Of a stretch of DNA of 64,000 nt, positions 53,370-62,278 are shown in pieces. Made by a program: the position numbers and the translations under genes. This stretch comes from an uncultured Bacteroidia bacterium. GTDB lineage: Bacteria > Bacteroidota > Bacteroidia > Bacteroidales > UBA932. Location of the stretch: the NCBI GenBank assembly GCA_902797435.1, contig CADBSV010000036.1:1-64000 (forward strand). Reading direction: 5' to 3'. The notes under the pieces are model-generated. The model searched no databases, was not told where the DNA came from, and saw only the letters and a list, made by a program, of their open reading frames with translations. Position 1 is the first letter of the stretch, and the number at the start of each line of letters is the position of its first letter.

Positions 53370-54759
53370 TTGTATAATTTGACCAGTATTATAGTATCGG
53401 GATTGGGATGATTCAGTTCTATCTTTCCGCCGGGACGGACAAACGACGAGACCGTGCTGAGTCTCTCTACAGCCTTGTCCATTAGGAGCACTTCCCCATG
53501 GGAGAAATTTCCCAGGGCGCTGAAGTCCAGCGTCGTGCTCCGGCTGCCCTCTCCGTGAAGGGCCAGAAGGACGTCCACATTTCCGCTTTCGTCCTTGCCG
53601 GCGAGGGCGCGGCTTTCCGTTCCAAGCCCTTCCGTTTCGAGGGAAAGGAGATTGCCGTGGGCTGCCAGATCGGCGAAGGCCACGAACATATAGTAAAGCG
53701 GGTTGGGATTGGGGATGGTGTAAACCCCGCCCGGGCCGTCATTGGTGGATTCGAACAAGGCCATGTCCAGGGGGCGGTTCTGCCATTCGCACATCAGCGA
53801 AGCACAGAGCGAGGCCCAGCTGATGTCCTTCGCTCCTTCGATATCGAGCCTGCTTCCCCGGACCGGATGCCAGGAAGAAAGCACTATGCGGGTGTCTTTG
53901 AAACCGGCCTCGTCCAGAAGACTGCGAAGACGCCCGGGACTGCATGCGAAACGGTCGTAATCTCCTTTGGCATAATTGAAGAGCTTGTACGAGAAGAAAT
54001 CCAGCGGGGCTCCCGCCTTTTTGCAGGCGGAAAGGAAGGCCGCCACCTTTTCATCGGTCGGATCCCCGAAGGACGGGCCGCCGACAAGAATGTCAGGGAA
54101 CCTTGCCTTGAGGTATGAGGCCGTTTTCGTATAAAGGTCGAAGTACTGCTCGAGCGTGCCGCTCCAGTGAGCGGGATTGTCGGGCTCGTCCCAAATCTCC
54201 CACCACGCTATCCCTTCTTTCTTTCCATTCCACTGTCCTTCGTTGTAATGGCGTATGATGTTCTCGCAGACCCTTTTCCACTTCTCGGTATCGGGCGGGC
54301 TTATCCTGAAATGCTGCCGGTTTATGAAGCGCTCGTCCGCGGCTGTAAGGCACCAGAAGATATCGCTTCCGCCGGCCTTTATCTGGGCGATATAATCGTC
54401 GCTTGCCCGGAAATCGTAAAAACTCCTGTCCGATGGGTCGGCCGTTTCGATGGGGAAGATATGGTTGATGTCGTATGGGTTGAGGCCGGCATCTGCCGCC
54501 ATGTCATGGGAACGCCAGATTGTCACTCCCAGTTTGGGAAACCAGTTCTGCCGGTAATCGTCGTTGGAGGCTTTGAGCATGGGGCCCTGATTGATTCCGT
54601 TGATATCCTTTATCGGCTCCAGCCGGGTATTGCCTATGACAATGCTGACGGGCTTTCCGGTTTTCTCTTCCGTTTCCCGGATTACCAGGACGGGTCCTGG
54701 GCGGACACGGAGAAGCACAGGCAGAAGAGGAAAAAGAATGCTGCGAACGGTTTTTTCAT
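53366..54759 (-). pseudogene. GH39-like glycoside hydrolase with a frameshift near its start
   Basis: The ATG at 54759, 4 bp after the upstream stop, opens a perfect signal peptide (MKKPFAAFFFLFCLCFSVSAQD), but this frame ends at TAA 54682-54684. The next frame carries the enzyme: PVLVIRETEEKTGKPVSIVIGNTR onward to 53366. Adding one C in GACCCG near 54690 would join them as AQDPVLVIRE. The body has a TIM-barrel with IAWWEIWDEPDNPAHW (acid/base Glu) and VLSSWHP, like GH39 and related families. Without the shift it would be a secreted enzyme of about 460 residues; a GTG at 54718 gives a form with no signal peptide. Confidence 0.8.
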
Positions 54760-54763
54760 GACT

Positions 54764-55672
54764 TTATTCTTTGATGGTCTTGATTATGAAGAACGTGGGA
54801 AGGCTGCGAAGGGTGAAGGTTCCCAAATACTCCTTGTATTGCCCGCTTGCGGTTCCATTGCAAGGATAGTTTACTATACCGTCCCTTCCGTATTCTTCTA
54901 CGTACATGGTGGTTGAACCTCCGCCGTCCATATTGATCGCATAGCGGGGATTGAAATTTAGCTTGATGAAATCCCTTAATTCGGATACCGTCATTCCTGC
55001 AGCCATGCCGTACCAGCGCCCGTCAACGGTGATGAAAAGGATTCTGCCATCCTCCGTCAGGGCGACCGCAGTCCTTGGATGACGGGGGCCGGTGACAAAA
55101 CTCTTCGACCGTGCCCCTGTCCACTCCACATATTCGAAATCTTCTATCAGGAGCGGACGGGAGGAAAACAGATTGGGGTAGGTGCTGGCCTTATACACTT
55201 CAATCGCTCCGTAAGGGTCGCCCTCACAGTTGAGGAAGCCCAGAGTGGAGGTGCCGTCGAACCAGATGGCCGCTTCGTGCTTGTACCAGTTCCCGCTGTC
55301 ATTGGGATCCGCTTCGCTTATGTCGCACCATGTAGTGCCGCCTGTGCGGATGAAGGTGTGTGGCGTGCCGAAGCTTGCGTTCACGCCAGCTATCGCGCCT
55401 TCCGTGCCTTGTATGGCCGACGAAAGCGTCGTCTTTACAGGGTAGTACTGAAATTCCAGGGCAAGTCCGCCTTTGCTCAAATCCAGCTCCAGCACCTCCA
55501 GCACCTGGACCGCACCGGTAATGCTCTCGATTCCGCGGAAACTGTACCACCGGAGGCCGTCCCGAATATCTTTCACTGTCCAGTTCACCGGTACGGGATC
55601 TTTCTTTTCCGTATCGGTGACAACTGGCTTGCAGGATGCAAGAATGAGCAGTAAAAAAAATACTCTTTTCAC
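54764..55672 (-). CDS. Phosphodiester glycosidase (NAGPA-like) family lipoprotein
   Basis: Product of about 302 residues starting with GTG at 55672 (VKRVFFLLLILASC), just after the upstream stop at 55677; this gives a short signal peptide and lipobox LASC. It is a close paralogue of 46485-47450: GVNASFGTPHTFIRTGGTTWC, ILFITVDGRWYGMAAGM and NMDGGGSTTMYVEEYG are almost the same. It lacks the basic tail. It sits inside the SusC/SusD operon, so it very likely acts on the glycan imported by that system. Confidence 0.85.
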   Translation of the reverse strand: MKRVFFLLLILASCKPVVTDTEKKDPVPVNWTVKDIRDGLRWYSFRGIESITGAVQVLEVLELDLSKGGLALEFQYYPVKTTLSSAIQGTEGAIAGVNASFGTPHTFIRTGGTTWCDISEADPNDSGNWYKHEAAIWFDGTSTLGFLNCEGDPYGAIEVYKASTYPNLFSSRPLLIEDFEYVEWTGARSKSFVTGPRHPRTAVALTEDGRILFITVDGRWYGMAAGMTVSELRDFIKLNFNPRYAINMDGGGSTTMYVEEYGRDGIVNYPCNGTASGQYKEYLGTFTLRSLPTFFIIKTIKE

Positions 55673-55676
55673 GGAT

Positions 55677-56027
55677 TCAAGGTCTTCCGCCAAGGTCGCC
55701 CCGCTCACGGGCATCACCCTTCACCAGGAAGGGAATGCCGGCATATGCGGCCTTGTGGTTGACGTCATCATAAACATGTATGTATAAACGGTATGCCCCG
55801 CTCTCTGAGGGGGCCTGGAAGACCAATTTCTTCGAGCCGTCCTTGATGGTTTCGATGCAGTAGATGTATTTATCTTCCTTCTCGGTGCTGGTGTAGTCGT
55901 GAACCGCTTTCCAGGGTGTGTAACGCCTGCCCAGCTTTTCAAGGCTTACCCTGTGCGGCCGGGCCCCGAGTATTACGGGGGACAGCGACAGCAGTATTGC
56001 CAGGATAAGCTTTGACAGGTGTTTCAT
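55677..56027 (-). CDS. Small secreted protein with an Ig-like glycosidase-associated domain
   Basis: Product of 116 residues with a signal peptide (LSKLILAILLSLSPVILG). The C-terminal part KKLVFQAPSESGAYRLYIHVYDDVNHKAAYAGIPFLV looks like the Ig-like module that ends several large Bacteroidales glycosidases (GAYRLFVYVYD...ATANIPF). No catalytic domain is attached. It may be a stand-alone accessory module or the remnant of a larger enzyme. It is 2 bp after the barrel gene and 4 bp before the phosphodiester glycosidase. Confidence 0.6.
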   Translation of the reverse strand: MKHLSKLILAILLSLSPVILGARPHRVSLEKLGRRYTPWKAVHDYTSTEKEDKYIYCIETIKDGSKKLVFQAPSESGAYRLYIHVYDDVNHKAAYAGIPFLVKGDARERGDLGGRP

Positions 56028-56029
56028 GC

Positions 56030-58255
56030 TCAGAATCTGTAAGTTACGCTCAGGTCAACAGAGAAAGGCCTTATGAAGGTTCCGGCCATCATGTAGCCGG
56101 CAAGTTCCGCCTCGTCGTCTATTGTATCGGCGATGTCGATGCTGCCCTTGACGCCGCCCTGCCCCAGGATGTTCACGAAACTGAGACTTATTTTGCAATC
56201 TTTCCGACAGTCCCAGTCGAAGCCTCCGAAGGTTTCGAACCTGCCGTTGAAATAGGCAAGATTGGTGCGGGAAGCGTACTGGCGGCTATAGTAACGGGCG
56301 CTGGCCCAGACCCTGTAGCTCTTCCACTTGTAGGACGGGTCCACCTCCACCATGACATTGGAGATTCCCGTGCAATGCTTGCCGGTATAGTTGATGGTCT
56401 GGGTGGAGCCGTCGCTGAAAGTGAAAGTGTTGTCGTAGTTGTGGTAGCGCGGGTCCTGCCAGGTGAAAAGGGCGTGGCATCTGAAACCGCCGGAATACAC
56501 GTTCCCGTCCAGCGTGAAGCCCTTGGTGCCTATGCCGTATTCCGCCACCCAGGGAATGGTTTCGCTGACTCCGCCGATTTGTTTTGTTACGGAGACATTG
56601 GCGGCATTGTTCCAGCTGGTGATGTACGACAGCACGGCCCTGAGGTCCATACAATTTCCGACATACTGCAGTCCCGCCCTCGCCTGGGCGTTCCCTATGC
56701 TCTTGAGGCTCGGGATGGTGGCGTTCCTGAAGTATGTGCTCGACTTGTTGGTGATACTGTAGAAACCTTCTGCTACTGCAGTGAATCCGGGCGCGAAGGC
56801 CCAGTTGAGAGATTCCGAGAACGCATAGCTCAGACCTCTCCGGCGGAACATGTGCATATTGGCCAGGGCGGGATCCGCCAGGTTGAAGCCATCTATCCTC
56901 CGGTTTTTGCTTTCATCGTTCAGACGTGCTACGGAGTGGACGTTCATTATCACGGGGCATAATCTTATTCCGGTGAGCATGCTGAAATTGTCGGTAACCT
57001 GGAACTTGTCGAAGATGAAGGAACTGATCGTCAATTTCAATGCATCGAAATACAGGGAATTGCGGTTCAGGTTCCATGCGTTCCTGCCGGCGTTGTAAAT
57101 CCTAAGTGGAGAAGCCTCCACGGTATGGGCCATAATGAGGGAAGATGCCGATTCGTACTGGTTGGCAAACCCTATGTCCAGACCGGTATTGATTTCGTTC
57201 CTGCCGAAATTCTTTTCAGCCATGAAAAGCGTCTGGGCGTCGTAGGTGGTCATGCGCTCCATCTTCAGCATGCGCTGCTGGATGTAGCCTTCGAACGGGG
57301 TTCCGTCGGGGAGGCTGAAGCCCTTGTCCACTGTAACTGAATCGATGCCGGCGAGGCTTCCGTTCACCTGGTCGTACCTGGGCATCAGGCACAGATGCAT
57401 GGAGGCGGTAAGGTCCCAGCCGCTTTCGCGCCTGCTCTTCCACAGTACGGATATGTCGTGGAAGCGCCTGTCATTGAAGTCGGACACCGAACTTTCCTTC
57501 ATTTCGCCCGTGGCCAGGTCCATGTACCTGACAAGGTCATCCGCGGGGAAATATCTGTCGTATCCCATGCGGAAACCGTCGAATACGCTCACGGAACCGT
57601 CGCCGTTGTACACGAACGGCGCGGTGTTGTACGTGCCTGCCATCTGGTCGCCGCACCACGAATAACGGTACATCAGATTCAGTTCCGAGCTCTTCCATCT
57701 GCGGGAGAGCGTAGCCTGGTATATCTGCTTGCGTTCAACGAAGGTGCAGGAGGCTGAATTCACGGATGTAGGGTCGAAGTTCGCATAGGCTCCCGCCGAA
57801 TAGTACCATCCCTTGAGTCCTCCTACCGGCCCCCCTATCCAACCGTCGAAGCGGATGAGGCCGTTGGAAGAAGTCTGCGCGCTTGCCACTCCGGTGAAAC
57901 GGTCTTCTCCCAATCTGGTCCAGGAATACACCGGAGCAGAAATCTCACCGGTGCGGATAACGGATTCCATCAAGGTGAGGGATCCGGTCTTCCGGTAAGA
58001 ATTGCCGCCGGCCCAGTGGAAATAGCTTCTGGGAAGTCCCTGCGCCGCCTTCATTCCGTCAATGAAAACAACTGCTCCGCTCGTCGACTCTGGAAGGCCG
58101 ACATTCAGAACTCTGGGAGCTGAGGCCGACTCGGCATTGAGCATCACTCCGCGGTCGCTCTGCCGGACCGCAGAGGAATCGGCCCCGGCTTCCCACGCAT
58201 GCAAATCCGCTCCGCACAGGAGCGTCATAACCAGAATTATTATTCTCCCCCTCAT
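56030..58255 (-). CDS. TonB-receptor-like outer-membrane barrel with a reduced or missing plug
   Basis: Product of 741 residues with a signal peptide (IIILVMTLLCGADLHA). From about residue 60 it is a run of amphipathic beta strands (FDGWIGGPVGGLKGWYYSAGAYANF, LSRRWKSSELNLMYRYSWC) and it ends SVDLSVTYRF with the C-terminal Phe needed for barrel assembly. Before the barrel there are only ~100 residues with GAVVFIDGMKAAQGLPRSYF, which resembles a piece of a plug, and I see no TonB box or carboxypeptidase-like domain. It follows the surface lipoprotein by 1 bp, inside the SusC/D operon. Confidence 0.72.
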   Translation of the reverse strand: MRGRIIILVMTLLCGADLHAWEAGADSSAVRQSDRGVMLNAESASAPRVLNVGLPESTSGAVVFIDGMKAAQGLPRSYFHWAGGNSYRKTGSLTLMESVIRTGEISAPVYSWTRLGEDRFTGVASAQTSSNGLIRFDGWIGGPVGGLKGWYYSAGAYANFDPTSVNSASCTFVERKQIYQATLSRRWKSSELNLMYRYSWCGDQMAGTYNTAPFVYNGDGSVSVFDGFRMGYDRYFPADDLVRYMDLATGEMKESSVSDFNDRRFHDISVLWKSRRESGWDLTASMHLCLMPRYDQVNGSLAGIDSVTVDKGFSLPDGTPFEGYIQQRMLKMERMTTYDAQTLFMAEKNFGRNEINTGLDIGFANQYESASSLIMAHTVEASPLRIYNAGRNAWNLNRNSLYFDALKLTISSFIFDKFQVTDNFSMLTGIRLCPVIMNVHSVARLNDESKNRRIDGFNLADPALANMHMFRRRGLSYAFSESLNWAFAPGFTAVAEGFYSITNKSSTYFRNATIPSLKSIGNAQARAGLQYVGNCMDLRAVLSYITSWNNAANVSVTKQIGGVSETIPWVAEYGIGTKGFTLDGNVYSGGFRCHALFTWQDPRYHNYDNTFTFSDGSTQTINYTGKHCTGISNVMVEVDPSYKWKSYRVWASARYYSRQYASRTNLAYFNGRFETFGGFDWDCRKDCKISLSFVNILGQGGVKGSIDIADTIDDEAELAGYMMAGTFIRPFSVDLSVTYRF

Positions 58256-58256
58256 C

Positions 58257-60551
58257 CTACTTGTTGTACCTTATTGCGAAATAATTAATGGCGTTATATC
58301 GCGCTGTGTTGAAAGAGCTGTTGGTGTAATAGGAATTGTCATTACCGATTCCGGAACCGGAACTCAGGCCTGCGTAACTTGCCGGAGACATCCTTATATA
58401 CACCTTTTCCTGTCCCACGGCGGCGGCAGGCAGGGTAGCAGTGACGTACTTCGTTCCGGGAAGCTGATAAACCCTTCTGTTGTTTGAAGCCGGGAAATCG
58501 GGAACGGTATAAAGAGCGAGCCTGTCCCAGTTTTCACCGTCGGTGGACCAGTCGAGAGACCAGTATCTTGGGGCTCCGGTGTAACCGATGTGGTTCATTA
58601 CACCCAGGCTGACGCTTAACGGAGCGTTGTCCGCAGTAAGGCCTTCGGTGGAGAACTCGCAGCGCCAGCTCTGGCTCTTGGTCCATCCGAGAGCGCACCA
58701 TGCGGAGCCGTTGCAGAGATCCCAGTTGACCGTGCCGTTGCCCAGGAACTGTGAATAGATTACCCCTATCGAACTGGTGGAAGGATAAACGTACCAGTGG
58801 GCCTGGCGTCCGAGAGCATCGGTGACTCCGTTCCCGTTTTCGGGCCTTGTAAAGCTGCCGCCGTAGGTATAAGGGCCGAGGTGGGTGAAGTCGTTGCATA
58901 CATACAGGTCCACCTTTTTGGTGTCGCCAAGGCAATACAGGGCGGCTGCTGTGGTAAGGGTGTCCGTACGGGGATCGGCTACTTCGGGCCAGGTGGGACG
59001 AAGGACCTTCTGAACGCCGTCGTAATTGGCTACAAGGTTCACCCCGAGGCTGTCGCAATACCTCCATTCGTAAAGAAGCGAGGAAAAACCGTCTTCGTAG
59101 GCATCTGCAATTGCAATGTCCGAACGGAACACCGGGCGGATCTGCCAGTTGCCTATCTTTCCGAGACCGGTGATATAATTGGAAATCACCCCCTGTTCAT
59201 TTATCGCCTTTTCCTGGTTCTGGTCCCACTCGAAGTTGTCGCAGGTTTCATGCACGAGGACTCCGCTGACGCTTCCGGCTCCCTGGGGCAGGGGATTCCC
59301 GTCCCTGGACCAGATGCAGTCGGAGTTGACCATCATGTAGATGGATCTTCCGTCGATATCGCGGAGCACCATCGGGTAGGCTGTGACGATGTCGATGTAC
59401 CGGACGTCAATAGGCATGAACGGGCCCTTGCGTATCGGGATTTCCACGTTCTCTATGCGGACCAGGGTGTAGAGGTCGCTTTCGGACAATTCGCCGATGC
59501 CGAGAACCTTAGGCTGCGGAGCTTCCCCTTTCTGCGATTCGGTTACGATGCTCGTGGGAATGTCGTCGATTTCGTATCGGACGGGATCGTTTTCCCTTTT
59601 GAGGGTAAGGCCGAAAGCGTCGAAGCTGATGCGGTCGAAGCGGGAGGCGACGTCGGCGCAGCTGCGGGCGAAAATGAGCTTTATGCCGTCGGAGCCGTCT
59701 TCGTCCTGCAGATATATGATGCGGGACGAATAGCCGGGGTCGGGATTGTCGGCCGATATCATGCGATTCTCGGCGCCGTTGCCTTCGGTATCGTCGTTAA
59801 GGACCACTCCGCTCACTATATAATGCTTGTCTATTACCACGCTGCCCTTTGAGGTGAGCAGAGCCTTGAGTCCGCCGATATCGAGGGGCTGCACATCCGT
59901 TCCGGCGCTGTACTGGGTAATGTGCACCCTGCCCTCGCCTTCGGGATAGGAAGCTATTATGTCGGCGTGCCGCACCAGGGAGTCGGCGAGATTGGGCTCC
60001 ACATCGAAGACGATGAAGTTGCCCGACAGGCGGATTCCGCTGATCCAGCCGGTGGACTCTTCTTCCAGATATTCGGTTCTGAAGGAGAATTTCGACGCCT
60101 GTATCTTGGTATTGACCTTTGCGGAAAGCCTGCCTCCGTCGTAGGAAGCGAGCACGTTCTTTTCCTCAACGTCCAGCCCACCTTCGAGAAGGCCGTCCTG
60201 GCGGATGAGAAGGGTAGTCGCCGCAGTGCCGCATTCGAGCTTTATTTCGACCGAGCGCGGAATGCCGCGGTTCACCTCAAGCGTGAAGGCAAGCGTGCAG
60301 TCGCCTTCCTTTTCGATGCTGCGTACCGAGTCCTCCTCGCCCTTGAAGGATATCCAGTCTTCGCCTTCGGGGATGCTGGCGGTGAATGTGCCGCTTGCAA
60401 GGATATCCGCGGTGCAGTCGCCTCCATTCCACGATACGTCTATGGTATTCGTCCTGCTGCCTATACCCGAAAGGATTACCTTTTCCGGCATTTTTTCGCA
60501 GGAAAGAAGCGAGGCTATGGCCAGGATTGCAATTATACTGTATCTTTTCAT
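58257..60551 (-). CDS. Surface lipoprotein with BACON-like and DUF5689-like domains
   Basis: Product of 764 residues with lipobox LLSC (EKMPEKV follows). Two BACON-type Ig domains appear in the first 220 residues (EGEDWISFKGEEDSVRS...VEIKLECGTAATTLLIRQDG and STGWISGIRLSGNFIVFDVEPN). Next comes the DUF5689 pattern (DKHYIVSGVVLNDDTEGN...IIYLQDEDGSDGIKLIF), then a C-terminal galactose-binding-like domain (YWSLDWSTDGENWDRL). It would bind glycan on the cell surface with SusD. It is the third gene of the operon, 5 bp after SusD. Confidence 0.8.
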   Translation of the reverse strand: MKRYSIIAILAIASLLSCEKMPEKVILSGIGSRTNTIDVSWNGGDCTADILASGTFTASIPEGEDWISFKGEEDSVRSIEKEGDCTLAFTLEVNRGIPRSVEIKLECGTAATTLLIRQDGLLEGGLDVEEKNVLASYDGGRLSAKVNTKIQASKFSFRTEYLEEESTGWISGIRLSGNFIVFDVEPNLADSLVRHADIIASYPEGEGRVHITQYSAGTDVQPLDIGGLKALLTSKGSVVIDKHYIVSGVVLNDDTEGNGAENRMISADNPDPGYSSRIIYLQDEDGSDGIKLIFARSCADVASRFDRISFDAFGLTLKRENDPVRYEIDDIPTSIVTESQKGEAPQPKVLGIGELSESDLYTLVRIENVEIPIRKGPFMPIDVRYIDIVTAYPMVLRDIDGRSIYMMVNSDCIWSRDGNPLPQGAGSVSGVLVHETCDNFEWDQNQEKAINEQGVISNYITGLGKIGNWQIRPVFRSDIAIADAYEDGFSSLLYEWRYCDSLGVNLVANYDGVQKVLRPTWPEVADPRTDTLTTAAALYCLGDTKKVDLYVCNDFTHLGPYTYGGSFTRPENGNGVTDALGRQAHWYVYPSTSSIGVIYSQFLGNGTVNWDLCNGSAWCALGWTKSQSWRCEFSTEGLTADNAPLSVSLGVMNHIGYTGAPRYWSLDWSTDGENWDRLALYTVPDFPASNNRRVYQLPGTKYVTATLPAAAVGQEKVYIRMSPASYAGLSSGSGIGNDNSYYTNSSFNTARYNAINYFAIRYNK

Positions 60552-60556
60552 ATATC

Positions 60557-62278
60557 CTATTGCATGTATTCGTTGTTATCGAGAGCGTTTCCGCTGTAAC
60601 TCACCTGCTCGGAGGGGATGGGCCAGTAACGGTGGCAGGGACGGATGAATTCGTGGATGAAGCGGCCTTCGTTGTAGTTGTTGGTACGCTCATACCAGAT
60701 TCCCCATCGGACGAGGTCGAACTTGCGCTGGAACTCGCCCACAAGTTCCTTTGCCCTTTCCTTGCGGATCTCTTCCATAAGGGCCTCGGGGTTGAAATTC
60801 ACGTTGGCGAAGCTGAGCGCTCCTATTCCGGCCCTTGTGCGGGTGATGGACAGGTACTTGCAGGCTTCGTCGTATTCGCCCTTCTTCAGCAGGGCCTCGG
60901 ACTTCATGAGCAGCGCGTCGGCAAAGCGGAAGAACTTGTAGTTGTTGGGATCCTTGGAGTTGTACATGCCCTCGGCCCAGAACTTGTTGCCCATCCAGGG
61001 GCGGCTGCTGGCCGTCATAGGCGTCTGGGAAGTGCCGCTGGTCCAGAAGAACATCACCTTCCGCTCGGTGCGGTCGGGGTCGTTCACGAGGTCGTAACCG
61101 CTCCATCTCCAGGCAAGTACGCCGGAGCTGCCGCGCGGGGAGGTAGCCCCGGCGGAGTACTCTCCGCTGCGCAGATCGGGGGAATTATAGGGCAGGAGCT
61201 CCTTGTAAAGGTAACTGTTGGGACGCACCGAAGATGATGTCCTGGAGTAGCCGCCGAGTTCGGGAATGCCCATTCCTGCGTAGAAATCGATTCCGTTGCC
61301 CGCCTGCTCCATATAATCCTCCTCGGTATCCTCTCCGTCGTCCTCCGCCGCGCTGCCTGCTGCGGGCACCACATTTCGCGTAGGCGTAGAGATGCTGGCT
61401 ATAAGTCCGGTGGACTGGATGCCGTATTTCTCAACAAGGTTGCTCACCTCGAGTATGGACTCGTCGATGTATTTATGTTTGAACGGTATCTTGTCCAGGG
61501 GATAATCCTTTCCGAACGACTCGGGAGAATCGGCGTAGCTGCCGTAGATGCTTTCGAGATCCGAAAGGAGAGCGATGGCGTCGTCCCACCTTTCGTTCCA
61601 CAGGCACATCTTGGCGGCGACCATAAGGCCTACGGCGGCTCCGAACCGGTATGTGCCGCTGTCGTAGGTGCGCACATACGGGAGGGCCTTTTCCTTTACC
61701 ACGTAGTGGGTAATCTCATTGATAAGGGAGTCCCTCGTGGCGACAGCATCCATACGCGGAAGGGTTGCAATCGACGCCCTGTTGTCTTCGGTCACCTTTT
61801 CCATATAGAAGGGCACATTCCCGAAGGTGCTGGTGAGGATGTAGTAGTAGAGGCCCCTGAGGATTGATGTTTCGGCAAACAGGGGGGCCGCTTCTGCATT
61901 GGTCAGGTATCCCCGGCGCACGGCGTCGGAAATGTCTTCCATCATTTCGTTGCAGTTGCGCACTCCGGCGTAGCCGTTCTGCCAGATTATGGATCCGGCG
62001 GCAGGCCTGTCGGGCGAAACGTCGCAGTTGCAGTTGTAAGTGGTTGAAGACGAAAGGAACATGAGGTCGCATGCCACTTCGGTCATCTCCCAGAAGCCCC
62101 TCGTTACGAGTATGGTGCGCAGCGGGCTGTAACAGCCTATCACACCGGTTTCGAGCTTGGTGGCATCGGTAAAGTAGTTGTCGGAAGTAGCATAAGACCT
62201 GTTGTCTTCCTTAAGGCAGGATACGCTTATGAGCGATGCTGCTATCATGCAGCAGAAAACTGTCTTTTTCATCTTCAT
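60557..62278 (-). CDS. SusD/RagB family nutrient-binding outer-membrane lipoprotein
   Basis: Surface glycan-binding partner of SusC. Product of 573 residues with lipobox SVSC. N-terminal SusD pattern (DNYFTDATKLETGVIGCYSPLRT, GYAGVRNCNEMMEDI), TPR-like region (AETSILRGLYYYILTSTFGNVPFY) and the C-terminal RagB block (FRFADALLMKSEALLKKGEYDEACKYLSITRTRAGI...EIRKERAKELVGEFQRKFDLVRWG) are all present. An acidic insert AEDDGEDTEEDYMEQ lies near residue 320. The ATG overlaps the SusC stop by 1 bp (TAATG). Confidence 0.95.
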   Translation of the reverse strand: MKMKKTVFCCMIAASLISVSCLKEDNRSYATSDNYFTDATKLETGVIGCYSPLRTILVTRGFWEMTEVACDLMFLSSSTTYNCNCDVSPDRPAAGSIIWQNGYAGVRNCNEMMEDISDAVRRGYLTNAEAAPLFAETSILRGLYYYILTSTFGNVPFYMEKVTEDNRASIATLPRMDAVATRDSLINEITHYVVKEKALPYVRTYDSGTYRFGAAVGLMVAAKMCLWNERWDDAIALLSDLESIYGSYADSPESFGKDYPLDKIPFKHKYIDESILEVSNLVEKYGIQSTGLIASISTPTRNVVPAAGSAAEDDGEDTEEDYMEQAGNGIDFYAGMGIPELGGYSRTSSSVRPNSYLYKELLPYNSPDLRSGEYSAGATSPRGSSGVLAWRWSGYDLVNDPDRTERKVMFFWTSGTSQTPMTASSRPWMGNKFWAEGMYNSKDPNNYKFFRFADALLMKSEALLKKGEYDEACKYLSITRTRAGIGALSFANVNFNPEALMEEIRKERAKELVGEFQRKFDLVRWGIWYERTNNYNEGRFIHEFIRPCHRYWPIPSEQVSYSGNALDNNEYMQ

